DNA from: Litoditis marina
Lineage: Eukaryota; Nematoda; Chromadorea; Rhabditida; Rhabditidae
Reading direction: 5' to 3'
Length of the DNA: 64,000 bases
Assembly: GCA_964036275.1 (NCBI GenBank)
Contig: OZ038436.1
Span: forward strand, 2,008,214 to 2,072,213
Numbering within the stretch: position 1 is the first letter of the stretch; each line of letters starts with the position of its first letter. Shown here piece by piece: positions 44,101-55,008 of the stretch. The notes below the pieces were generated by a model. That model searched no databases. It was not told the DNA's origin and was given only the letters and a program-made list of their open reading frames with translations. The position numbers were made by a program, and so were the translations under genes.

Positions 44101-44175
44101 AAAATTGAGAGTTGCGACTAGTTCAGTGTTTCACAAAACACAGCGGCACACTTCTCTTCGAAACATTCACGAAAA

Positions 44176-44299
44176 AGTGCATTTTCGAACTGCGGCCGCT
44201 GCGATCATCGACTATTTGTGGCGCGAAAACGCGTCACGTGCTGTTTTGCACGCGTTTGACGTTACAGTTGAAGAGATCTTTTCTGCTCTGAGTATGTAG
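44176..44299 (+). pseudogene. TatD-type hydrolase exon fragment, copy 1
   Basis: The frame includes AVLHAFD, the TatD-family segment with a metal-binding His, preceded by an Ala-rich stretch matching the HSRSA region of copy 2 (here HFRTA). The usual HAFDG glycine is Val. The frame closes with TAG at 44297-44299. No flanking TatD exons were found, so this is a dispersed gene fragment. TatD proteins are metal-dependent deoxyribonucleases of the amidohydrolase fold. Confidence 0.65.
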
Positions 44300-45130
44300 T
44301 TCGATACTGATATGGTGAGTCCAGAATGGTTATTTTGCACATTTGTGAAACAAAAAGTACTTTGTTCTGAACAGTTGAAATTGGAAACTAACTAGAAAGT
44401 TTACGAAATTATTCACATTTTCTTCAGTATCAAACATTCCGAATGCTTGCTTTATGTGAATTCTAGAACTATGAAAGATACAGATGGAGTTAACATTGCA
44501 CTTGGGAAATCGGTCATATGTATAGCCTTCTTTGTAAGCGCACTGCGGTGTTTCGATCGCTTCATTTAAGCTATTGACATCTCAATAGATGATTGTTCTT
44601 CCGAATTGGCTGTGTATTGATTAAAAATACTCGTTGGTAATCAGTCATTCCATAGTAGTTGAAAACGTTTGATTTCAATACTTTATTATAAAAGAACAGG
44701 CTCTTTTTTATTTTTATTTGTTCATTCAAAACTCTCATTCGCGCTCATGTAATGAAGTACTCAACTTATTTTACAAATTGTAGAAATTGTCTCCATTACA
44801 GCTGTTATCTAAACAGAACAATTTGGTCAGAGACTCGCAATGGTAGTTTAGAAACTATTATTTTTCTTCACAAAATTCGAGGTTAGAATATGTCTGTACG
44901 TGTACTCTACAAGAGCTTCCAAGAAGTCTATTGCGCACTGGTTGTATGTTGCAACTCAACGAAAAAAAGTGTCTACTAGTATTTCTAACAGAAAGAGTTA
45001 AAGTACAAAGGAGACCGGAGAACAACATGGTTTCTCGTAAAGCTATCCTACTTTTGATTGGACGCGTTGCGTGTTGCGCGGGATTGTCATGTGGGTGTCA
45101 CGTGGACTGATCAAACTAATTCACGAGTTA
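44300..45130. repeat. Segment duplicated at 52735-53580
   Basis: About 44300-44990 matches 52735-53580 in the same orientation, apart from the 193-bp MITE present only in the second copy. It contains GCGCACTGCGGTGTTTCGATCGC (trimmed here to a motif shared with 52978). No coding chain. Confidence 0.65.
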
Positions 45131-46375
45131 TAATAATAATAATAATTTATCAACCCGGTATTTGACAGACAATTTCAATGGCTAATGAGTATCGGAGATG
45201 TTGATTCAAAGAAAAGATAAACAAAAGAAAAGCTTGGCGGGTCAATTCTGGCATCTGTTGATGTAATTAGAGACCTAGGCGTAAACTTGAGTAACACATT
45301 GAAAATGTCTACACATATTCTCTCTGTTAAACGGAGGGCGAGCGCGATAGTGAACAGTTTGTTCCGTTGTTTTTCATTTTCTAAGGAAAGATTTATGTTG
45401 TGCTATAAAACAAAAGTGCTTCCCATTCTTGAATATGGATCAGAAGTTTTTGCCCCACTAAACAAAGGTGATATTATGAGTCTTGAAGTGGTTCAGCGAA
45501 GATTTACTAAGAGGTTGTTGCCAGGATTTCCGTACAAAAACCGTCTAAAAAAACTCAAACTCTCTACATTGTGGAAACGCCGATTATTCAAGGACTTATG
45601 TACTGCTCACAAATACATTTATGGCCACTATTGGACTTCCAATATTGTTACTCTTGCTCCTCCCACTAGTGTTCGCCATATGCTAAGAGGGAATGGTTTG
45701 AAACTATCGGATTGTCCCCCAGCTCTTGTCAACCTGAAGTTCATCTCGTCACGCATTGCCCCTGTTTGGAATAGATTACCTGCAGAAATATAGGATTTTT
45801 CAAACCGTTGTGGACACCGTACCATCGATTATGTAAGGGGCGGGGTTTGGCAAGGGGCCAGCCAGTCTGCGTATCATTGATCTACACACTCTCTCAACTG
45901 CTGGCAGATAATCAACGACCGCTCGCCCCGCATTGCTCGATCAATCGAACCCTCTGCTGTCTTTATGGGGAAAATGGCGACTATAGCTCTGCTTCACTGT
46001 CCCAGTGAATTTAAATGTCGTTTGGAAAAATGGTTTTTATCAGAAAATGTGTTTCTTGGATCACTTGACCCCACGAACATATCTTAAACAATAATCGATG
46101 GTTTATTCCTTAATGGTTCTGACAACCTTTTGTAAAGTAAAGAACCTGTTTATCCCTCTTGCCTCGTTTTGATAGTAGTGTGTAATTGTATTTTAAACGT
46201 AAATTATCTACTTTAGACTTGCAACCTGAATGTAACAGACAGCCTCTTGGAGGATAGCCGTTGTCTTCCTAGAAGACTCTTTTCCTCCAACTCCCAGCGC
46301 CTTTTTGACGCCAACAACACCTTCACACAACACACAGTGATACGGGAGAAAAATAAAGCTTGTATTGTATTGTAT
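45131..46375 (+). pseudogene. LINE C: C-terminal reverse-transcriptase remnant, interrupted by a MITE
   Basis: The frame at 45230-45790 encodes the conserved VIRDLGV segment, ILEYGSEVF and the C-terminal tail ending WNRLPAEI. After the 193-bp insertion the same protein resumes (ALLHCPSEFKCRLEKWFL, about 45986-46040) and ends at TAA near 46084. The 3' UTR ends at AATAAAGC followed by TTGTATTGTATTGTATG. Endonuclease and palm are missing. An AAT repeat at about 45132-45152 precedes the fragment. Confidence 0.85.
45791..45983. mobile_element. 193-bp TA-target MITE, copy 2, inside LINE C
   Basis: Starts TAGGATTTTTCAAACCG and ends AAATGGCGACTA, with TA on both sides (45789-45790 and 45984-45985). 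Removing it with one TA restores the LINE reading frame from PAEI into ALLHC, so the insertion is younger than the LINE. Confidence 0.93.
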
Positions 46376-46620
46376 GTACAGGAGGGAAAAAGACTGATTC
46401 AGGATGTGTGCAGGCCCGTAGCTGTCCAGGATGGGCTAGGCGGGGGTGGCGAGAGTTGGCGAGACTCTCATGGGACCGGACAGCTGGAGCGGGCTGGAGG
46501 TGGACTTGTGGCTGGCAGACGCGATCTAGGCCCTGACTGGACCTAGGCTGGCTGCAAAAGGTGCAGACCACTAACCTTCCCCTATAAGCTACGAGGGCAC
46601 AGATGGTCGTTGTCCTGACA
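46376..46620. other. GC-rich spacer between LINE C and LINE D
   Basis: Unusually GC-rich for this window. Open frames on both strands show no motif. It may be the 3' end of LINE C or an unrelated insertion. Confidence 0.35.
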
Positions 46621-47153
46621 GGATATAGAACGAAAGAAGAGACACGGGAGAAAAGCAGAAGAGAAGGAGAAAAACTTGAGCATTATAAGAGACCTTAATT
46701 TTCAGAATGGAAACTATGTAAGACCGGAAACAAGAAATACTAAGTTTTAAGCTCAACATGATACAGTGGTGCAAATATGGACACGATCAAACTACAACAA
46801 CGCCTACTAAAAACTAAAAAACACTAAGATTTGTTATATTGATTTTACTACGCAAAGTGACAATATGTCTACTAAAAACTAAAAAACACTAAGACATGTT
46901 ATATTGATTCTGACTACAGCTCAAAACAACGCAAAGTGACAATACGCGTAAAATTAACAAGCTAAAACATGTATATGTTCCACGATTAATAGTTAAAAAT
47001 GACGAAAACAATAGCATGCAGCTAACTTATGGTAGTTGTAGTTGAGCAACCTGTAATACTAGAATTAGACAAGAGAGATGATTTATTTTTTCAGCATTCC
47101 CCAGGATTGCACGCAAATTCAAAGCACCGGTCAAAATGGATTTTTTACATTTT
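46621..47153 (-). other. Probable 3' UTR of LINE D
   Basis: This lies directly after the LINE D ORF2 stop on the minus strand. It contains a duplicated stretch (CTACTAAAAACTAAAAAACA at about 46803 and 46869). No coding sequence. Confidence 0.4.
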
Positions 47154-49675
47154 TCAAGAACTGAAATTATGATTAGACAAATGTTTCGGGACTTTTCGCC
47201 GGAAAGATGAAGAATTCACACTGAGAAATGTTTTAGCAGGTAACTGATTCCAAATGGAAAGATAGCGAAAGGTGAAAGATTGTTTAAACAACTCGCGGTT
47301 TACTCGAGGTAAAAGTACAAAACATGAGTGATTACGAGATTGCGAACTGCGTGCAGAACGCGTGAAATACAACTCAAAGGGTAAACTCACCTCACCGATT
47401 ACCATTTTGTACATAAACGCAAGGCCAGCCGCACATCTTCTCTGTTCCAAAGTGGTAACAAAAGGGCTGGATTTTTGGTTGAAAACGATTTTAGAATAAA
47501 ATTCGATTTTGCACGACAACGACTAGCCATTCAAGAGATATGTTTTGAGAATGTGAGTCTATTATCGTAAATTATACCCAAATCCTTGAAGTTGGTTACT
47601 TCTTCCAGTTGTGTTCCTTCGAGATAGAATGTGTGATTGGGGTGTCTGTTTCCGATACACATAACCTTAGGTTTTCCTACGTTAATGTCCATTTGCCACA
47701 TTTTGGACCAAGCAGAAATGGCATTTATGCCATCTTGCAAGGTTTTAGGACAGTTAACCGAGTAGATCTTACTATCATACATTGTGCAATGTACACCAGG
47801 AGGTAAACACTCTGAGATATCATGAATGTACAAAATGAACATAATTGGCCCAAGGACGGTTCCTTGTGCCACACCGGAAGAGCATGAAATAGAATTGGAT
47901 AGTTTGCCATTGACCGTTACAGATTGAGTGCGATTCAAAATGAGATTTTTGAGAAAAGTAAGGAGGCAGCCGGAGATGCCATAACCCTGTAGTTTGGTCA
48001 ATAACAAACTATGCGAGAATCGAAAGCACGTGAAAAGTCGATAAAACACGAAGAGACGAAATTACCACACTAAATTTCTTTTTGCCATGCAGGGAGAGTT
48101 GAAAGTAACGCCGAAGTAGTACTTTTTCGAGATAGAAAACCATGCTGCGTGGATGAAATGAGATTATTCGTGAGTAAATAGGACAAAAGTTGTTTACAAA
48201 TTATTCGTTCCAGTACTTTCGAAATTCCCGAATTTAGAGAGATTGGTCGGTAGTTAGATGGATCGGAACGCGTACCTTTTTTGAATATAGGTCTGACGAT
48301 AGCTGTTTTCCACAGTTCTGGTACTTCACCGGTTAGCATAATACGACGAAATAAATACGTGAGAGGAGACGTGAGTGGAACAGCGCACTTTTGCAAGAAA
48401 TAATACGGAATACAATCGGGTGAAGTAGATACACGTAGTGGTAGTTTCAGCAGAGTTCTATACGTCGTTTCATGGTTAATATCAATATAATTCAGCGTCG
48501 CATTTGTTCTAGGAGAGAAAGCTTGTGAATGAGTAGATGGCGGTTTATAGACAGATTGAAAGAAACTAGCAAACTCGTTCGACTTTTCTTCGTCGCAAGC
48601 AATAACTTCTCCATTGGGGTCTTTGATAGTACCAATACCAGTGTTAGAATTGAGACGTGAGTTACAAAACTTATAGAAACGTTTAGAGTTCTTCGAAAAT
48701 GCGATTCTCTCCTCTTCTATTAGTGGTAGTCGGTCTAGTTGACGTTTGAGATAGCGAGAGGCCTTGCAGTACCTAGCAATACACCTGTGACGAATATCGA
48801 ATAGGCGCTTCACTTTTTCTTGCGAGATGGTAATAGAGCGAGGCAATTTGGGGGCTGCTTGTTTGTCAGACATTTTTGGAACAAATTCGGAGATTAGTTT
48901 GTTACAACATTCAGTGAAATGTTGATAACATTGATCGACAGTGGAATAGGAGTCGAATACAGCTGGCCAATTCACACTCAATAAATATGCGCAGATCTGA
49001 TTATAATCTCCTTTGGAATAGTTGAGGTAGGAAGATGGTGCAGAAATACAGGGCAAATTCAGACTCAAATCAAAACGCACAGAGGAAGGATCAGACGTGG
49101 AAAACGGTTGCAAAACAGAGACATTGGAGACTACAGATTGGTCAGACGAGAGCACAAGATCAATAATGTTGTCACAATGAGTGGCAGACGATACATGCTG
49201 GTGCAAATTATGAGAGACACAAAAATTGAGAAATTCACGAGAGCTCGGAGATGTTCGCATAGGAAAAATAGAAGATGTAAACCAATTTATACCCGGAAAA
49301 TTGAAATCACCAACCAGAATCACAGGATAAATAGCATTTATACACATCAGCTAAAAATGTTAACATTGCGCAAAGCGCTTGGAGAGATGCGGAAGGACTA
49401 CGGTAACATGTAATGATGAGAATGTTTGGACTATGAAATTGAATGCCTACCAACTGTATATATAGCGTGAAACTGCGACTGAATGAGAATGAGTGTGAGA
49501 AAGTAGAACGAACTAGCATGGCAACTCCACCACCAGGAGTATCGTCTTCACGATCACAACGATAAACAGAATATACATTGTTAAGAGAAAGTGAGGTATC
49601 GGGCAAATTATCAAATTTTAACCATGTTTCAGTTATACAAACTAGAAGAGGAGATTTCGATAGGAGATTATACAA
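47154..49675 (-). pseudogene. LINE D ORF2: decayed endonuclease/reverse transcriptase
   Basis: Four minus-strand frames read in order: 49675-49307 (endonuclease start, LLVCITETWL, GGGVAMLV), 49347-48070 (GDFNFPGINW, then RT fingers with NYRPISL and QHGFLSRKS), 48049-47531 (GVAQGTVLGPIMF, then the conserved FKDLGI segment) and 47519-47154 (C-terminal tail with WNQLPAKTF). Frame breaks lie near 49310, 48060 and 47525. The endonuclease SDH box reads SDP (Pro codon 49087-49089), and the palm box that should read ADD is MYDSKIY. The catalytic FIDFSRAFD segment survives only in another frame. It is a clear pseudogene of a CR1/Jockey-group LINE, distinct from LINE A. Confidence 0.9.
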
Positions 49676-49759
49676 ACAAGAAAGCTCATTTACTACAGAA
49701 CGAGAGTTAATTACAAAACAAAATGTGTTACTAGATGAATCATTCGTTGAAGTTTGATC

Positions 49760-50490
49760 CTATGTAGAGCCGGGCGGATCGGTTGGCAATTTCTGGGTGT
49801 CGACGGAGTTCCGGCTAGAACTAGGTCCAAAAACATCTCCGATGACCATTTCTTCTTCCTCTTCTACAGTGGTTGTTAGACCGGCAAAAGATCGAGAACG
49901 TTGCTTGGGACCTCGGGAAGAAGTGCTAGTAACAGACGGTTTGATAGATGCGTTAGTGGTTGGTGTCTGGGATGGTTCAACAGTTGATGGGATCTTCTTC
50001 ACTGTAGTCGGTGTGAATACTCGAGTACCCATGGGAACAGAAGATGTGGTGCTGGTACTGGTACGGGCGAATTGGTGATTGGCTTGGGAAGTGGTATTGG
50101 AAGGTGGGGTAGGGTTGTTATTTCTTACCGAGCGAGCAGGAAGTGGGCGAGAGGTGCGAAGTTTGAAAAGTTTCATGTCGCGAACGACCCAAACTAGCTC
50201 CCCAGCTTCAGCGTTCAGTCTGCCTACCTCGCGACGTGTAGAGCGATGTAGTACTAGCTGTTCCTGGGTGTAGTCACGTCGAGCGTAAGAATGAACCATA
50301 GTTCTTGTGAGAGATTGACGTCCTTTTCGCATGAATTGAAGTAGATTATCACGATGTTCTGGGGTTGGTAGCTGAATTTTGATGATGCGAGGTCGATCTG
50401 AGTTAGGGTTGCGTTGCTCTGGATTATTTGTGCTCTCTGATCCTAATACAGTTAAAAGCAGCCCGAAACAAAACCTCTCCTCAAGCTGTG
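49760..50490 (-). pseudogene. LINE D ORF1, 5'-truncated
   Basis: An open minus-strand frame of about 240 residues upstream of ORF2. The N-terminal third (IIKIQLPTPEHRDNLL, RRDYTQEQL, WVVRDMKLFKL) matches the C-terminal part of LINE A ORF1. The rest is Ser/Thr/Pro-rich with a short acidic run (EEEEE). The frame formally begins at 50512, but the last residues run into a repeat related to 18.6 kb, so the LINE is probably truncated near 50490. Confidence 0.75.
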
Positions 50491-51564
50491 TTTTGGTCTC
50501 GTAGTTAGTCAATCACAGAGAAACTGGAGGAACTGTTTCTCGAAAATAGAACGCTGCCGAGTTATATTGGGAAGGACGACAACTATACCATGATGGGTGC
50601 CACCAGCTACATCTACAGCCTCTCGGGGACATCATTTCGAAAAAAGTATAATGAAATTATTCAGTACATGCAGAAGAAAATTGCAGTTCCGGAAATAAAC
50701 TCAACCGGAGAAGAATCAAGAACATGGATAGAAATGGAGTTCATATTATTTTGAATAAGAACATACTGTTGAAATGGCTCAACCTCTTCTCATGAATTCT
50801 GGACACCAATGGACGTGAACAGTTACAACCAATTAGTTCACTTCATATGAAATTTCCGTTATGACTGAAAGCTCAACTGCAAATCAAGGAACATACCTCG
50901 ATCGGTTCATTTTTCGCGAATTATGAACGTTCTGATGGCCGAGCAATGTTTGTTGCAGTCCAACGTTTCGCGACATATATGTAGTTGAAGTGGCACAGGG
51001 GGGATTGATAGATCCACCATACGCGCTACAAACAGCGAACTCTCAACCGCGGCTATGTAACTGTGTTGAACTTATTTTCCAAGTTCTTGATAATGGTTGC
51101 TATTGATCGGCCATGAACAACATGAATTGATTCCTGCACTGTTATAGCATAAGATTCACACTTAGTTGTAAAGCAGGCAAACAAAAGCACTCTTAGAGTG
51201 GCAAGATCGGATTTACCGTGAAACAGCGGCACACTCCTCTTTGGAACACTTTTTGATGTTATCTTTCTGAAATAGTATAAAGGCTATCAAAAAAAAACCA
51301 TAAAGACACTCATTTGCCTTCACATACTACCAATGAAACACTGAAGCCAACTACGAAATTGTAGCTTATCTACGTACCCAAGAAACATTTTTTTCATACA
51401 ATCATGGCTCTAAATTGGAGTAAGATTCGATGTTAAAAGGACTCATTCTCTCACTTATTTCAGAAGGTAGCTTATGCTGTAGCCGTTTATTCGTTGAGTT
51501 TGGAATCTATAGAAAGTGTTTGAGAAAATTAGATCCAATTGCATATAGTTCTAAATTTCAGTTA
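50491..51564. repeat. Interspersed repeats
   Basis: 50495-50770 matches 18605-18870. 50880-51000 matches 53840-53945 (shared CCTCGATCGGTTCATTTTTCG, trimmed in comparison). 51480-51564 is the left flank of the 232-bp MITE. No gene seen. Confidence 0.55.
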
Positions 51565-51796
51565 TAGTTCCAAACATTCCCACTGAGACCTCGGCAACGT
51601 CCCAACAAAATTTTCGAGAATTTTTTCACCATGTTAATGTTTCCCAAAATACCAAACGTTTTCATGAACGGCAGTTAATCTTCGTTTTAGTATGTGGGTA
51701 AAACTTCTGATCAGAAAACCTGTTATTTCAAATAAATACATGCATTCAAAGTTTTACTGGCACGCTGCCAGGTCTCAGTGGGAATGGTGAGACCTA
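51565..51796. mobile_element. 232-bp TA-target MITE
   Basis: The left end is TAGTTCCAAACATTCCCACT and the right end, reverse complemented, is TAGGTCTCACCATTCCCACT; both continue GAGACCT. TA flanks both sides. The unfilled site is at about 41432-41436. Confidence 0.85.
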
Positions 51797-53091
51797 TACA
51801 CATTGAGAACTAATCAAAGGCGACACACTAAACCAAACACTCTCAGCGTTGTACGACTGCAAAAATGTGGTATATTGTCAAGCTGCGCATTCCCGACTGC
51901 CTACGATTAACCAGTTTTTAAACTTATTCGTGATTGTCGAAAACAGCCAAATAACCCTGTTCTGCATATAACTAAACCAAACACTCTCAGCGCGTCATCA
52001 CTATCAGTTTCACTCTCAGCGTGTCATCACATAACATAACATCAACGTGTCCAAAGGACGTTTTTTACCCGAAAACGTGTGCGTGATTGACTTTATGCCA
52101 AATATTATTGCGTCTTTAAGTTTTGAAATAAGTTAGTGTAAGCACTGTCCATCGTTTCCACTTTCTAGTACGCTATAAATAGAGTGGACAAAACATTTAG
52201 TTGCGCTAGTTGTTGCATTTGGCGGCGTCCGGTAACCATTATGGAATCCGTTCAAAAGTGAGGAAAAAATTAGGGCTTTACGTTTGTGAGAATTTAGTAA
52301 ATTCACGAAACTTTATCAATGTTCACACGAGTGTTACACAAAACAAAAAACAAAAACAATTTTAGTTTGCGAAACGGTGTACAACGTAAGCACGTAAAAC
52401 CAATTAGCCATATTGACTGAAAGGGAACTGTTGTGAGGGGTGTTCAAACTGAATTTTTGGTTTTACTGTACAGTCATGCACAATCTTGGTATGTTTCAAA
52501 TTGTGTTCCAATCTCAAGAATCTATTTTTTCAACTCGATTAACGACCCCTAATTACTTAGTTTTTTAACGAACATTCCATTGATTCTAAACTGGTATTTC
52601 GCTTTCCAGTGTTTCACAGTGTTTCTGTCAGTGCTGTAGGCTCAATTAACATATTAAGCCAAGCATGCAACAACTCAAATTTTGGTGGCGCTTCGAACGG
52701 AGGGTAGCTATTACTCTCTTTTTTCGTCTCAACCTGTACTTCGATACTGACCTGGTAGGTCTAGAATTTTTTCCAAATTTGTGAAACATAAAATACATTC
52801 TTTTGAATAGTTGACATTGGAGAATATGTAGAATATTAACCAACTCTTTTACATTTTATTCAGTTCCAAATATTCCGATTGCGGTATGCAAATTCGGGAA
52901 CTATGAAATATACAGGTGGAGTTGATATTTTACTTGAAATGAGAAATTGGCCGTATATGTTATAGCCTTCCTTGTGAGCGCACTGCGATGTTTCGGTCGC
53001 TTCACTTAACCAGTTGACATCTCATTAACTGATTGATCGTTCGTGAAAACACAAACTGATTAAAAAAACTCGTTTGTAATCAGTCATTCTA
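51797..53091. repeat. Interspersed repeats, partly duplicated from other positions
   Basis: 51797-51905 continues the 41.4-kb repeat. 52150-52470 matches 7780-8010. 52530-52556 (ACTCGATTAACGACCCCTA) is a stranded right end of the hAT MITE family. 52735-53091 matches 44300-44660. Confidence 0.6.
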
Positions 53092-53284
53092 TAGTCGCCA
53101 TTTTCCCCATAAAGACAGCAGAGGGTTCGATTGATTGAGCGATGCGGGGCGAGCGGTCGTTGATTATCTGCCAGCAGTGGAGAGAGTGAGTAGATCAATG
53201 ATACGCAGACGAACTGGCCGCTCGCCAAACCCCGTCCCATACAAAATCGATGGTACGGTGTCCACAACGGTTTGAAAAATCCTA
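53092..53284. mobile_element. 193-bp TA-target MITE, copy 3 (inverted)
   Basis: In opposite orientation to copies 1 and 2: begins TAGTCGCCATTTTCCCC and ends TTTGAAAAATCCTA, with TA on each side. The unfilled site is in the duplicate segment at about 44650 (CATTCCATAGTAG). Confidence 0.93.
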
Positions 53285-54081
53285 TATAGTAGTTGAAAGC
53301 TTTTGATTTCAATACTTCACTATAACAAAAACAGTCAAGGTCGTGGTGTTTATTTAAAACTCTCATCCGCGCTCATGTAATGAAGTGTTCATCTAATTTT
53401 TCGAATTTCAGCTGTTATCTAAACATAAAAAAATGGTCAGAGTCTTGCAATGGTAGTATAGAAATTATATATTCTATTTACAAAAGGTTGGATTATGTCT
53501 GTAAATGTACTCTTTAAGAACTCCCAAAAAGTCAATTGCGCACTGCAATATTTTGATCTTGATAGGTTGTATGTTGGAATTCAACGAACCTGTGCTCTAT
53601 TTCATTCATATTTGATATTTATTGTTTCACTTCGCGTCGTTTCGAGGCGGTGATCATCATACATATCACAGTAACGTCAAAACGTCTTCTTGTGCAGTAG
53701 TGGTACAGTTGATTCCTCATGGTGGACATTTGTATGTTCTACGACATAGATCCAGTGACATGCCAAAAACAACTGTAGAACCATCTGACGACGAATTGAC
53801 TGTGAAAAATCCATTCCTGCTACCTCAGATGCAAAGCAAACCAAGGAATATTCCTCGATCGGTTCATTTTTCGCGAATTATAAACGTTCTGATGTCCGAG
53901 CAGTCCAGCGTTTCGCGACATATATATATAATTGGAGTGATACGAGTGAAAGTGATTAACAGACATAAATATGACAATTAGTCGTACTGAAATAAATGAT
54001 GACGTCCTTTGAGTTTAATTATATTGTATATTCATCAAATCTCCAAGAAAATTATGAATTGACTACTTTTCGAGTTTGTAG
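53285..54081. repeat. Interspersed repeats, including a copy of the 187-585 family
   Basis: 53285-53580 completes the segment duplicated at 44300-44990. 53620-53830 is related to 230-440. A 119-codon open frame (53622-53981) spans this repeat; because the other copies are broken, I treat it as chance or relic coding. Confidence 0.5.
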
Positions 54082-55008
54082 AAACTTGCATTCTCGAAGT
54101 GCGGCCGCGGCGACTAGAAATTGTCGGTTGCGCGAAAACGCGTCGCGTGCTGTTTTGCACGCGTTTGACGGTACAATTGAAGAGGCGAGATTTGCGATCG
54201 CAGCTGGATTCTACTTCAGTATTCCACCATTGTTTTCTATTTCTGAAGAGGTAATTAACTTTTTTGTTCAATTTTCAGTCGGTTTTTTCCCAACTTCGGC
54301 AAGGAAATGAAAAAAGTAGATTTGAATCAATTTGATAATAATAGGTTTATACCACAAAAATCATACACATGTTGTTATACTTAATAAAATACTTTTAAAA
54401 ATCTTTTATGTTTTTGTTTCTAGTTTTGTATCACGGATCAATCGTAGTCTAGCCTAAGCTGCTGAAAGAGAGTGACAACCTGGCATATGGTATAGACCCG
54501 ATTGAAGCTCAAACGTCTGCAACAAATCATAGTTCAATCTCCGATTATAGAAAGGTTTTTTTCAACTTGAAGCAATCGATCACTGTAGCTGGTATAAGAA
54601 ACACCACAATCTTTAAACGCTCTAGTAGTGAAACGTTCGAATGGTGACTCTAACCTAACTGACAGATGACTATTGATGGATGGATTGAAAACTTCTGAAC
54701 AATACAGGATAGTTGGTGCAACATATAAAAAGTTTTGTATGCTTCTTCACATGTTGATTTAGCTTTAGAGGAACTCCGTCTCGGTACTCTAAATTGTGTA
54801 ATATGCCTTGTTACAATCGTATATAAAAGTTTCCTCATTGTGTTCGTTCAGAAGAAACCTCACTCGAATGTTTCAGCGTTCCAGTCTGATTGAACATGCT
54901 CCGATCGAACAATTGTTATTGGAAACCGATTCGCCAGTTTTGGGTCCAGTAAAAGGAGTGAGAAACAAGCCATCCAATTGTATTGTTTCTGCTCAGTTCA
55001 TTGCCTAG
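54082..55008 (+). pseudogene. TatD-type DNase gene remnant, two exons with a nonsense codon
   Basis: Exon 54082-54250 encodes LHSRSAAAA, AVLHAFDGTIEEA and GFYFSIPP, matching the metal-site HSR and HAFDG segments of TatD/TATDN3-type hydrolases. Its donor is GAAGAG|GTAATT. Exon 54877-55008, after TTTCAG, joins in phase 0 and encodes APIEQLLLETDSPVLGP, the conserved ETDSP segment. The frame then reads FIA followed by TAG directly before GTGAAT, where the family usually has Gln at the exon end. A CAG-to-TAG change is the simplest reading. No N-terminal metal-site (HxH) exon and no C-terminal exon were found. A LINE fragment lies in the intron. These enzymes are metal-dependent deoxyribonucleases; this copy is inactive. 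Confidence 0.75.
54467..54740 (-). pseudogene. LINE E fragment (reverse-transcriptase C-terminal region)
   Basis: On the minus strand the frame reads VAPTILYCSEVFNPSIN and SYTSYSDRLLQ, closely matching LINE A (SPILLYCSEVFNPALN and YDSYTDRLNQ). It then continues after a frameshift with NYDLLQTFELQSGL. It lies within the intron of the TatD remnant, antisense to it, and is too short and frameshifted to be functional. Confidence 0.8.

Noticed and set aside
53622..53981. 119-codon plus-strand frame in the 187-585 repeat family
   Set aside because: The related copy near 230-440 is broken in all frames, and the second half recurs as a repeat at 50.9 kb, so conserved coding is not supported.
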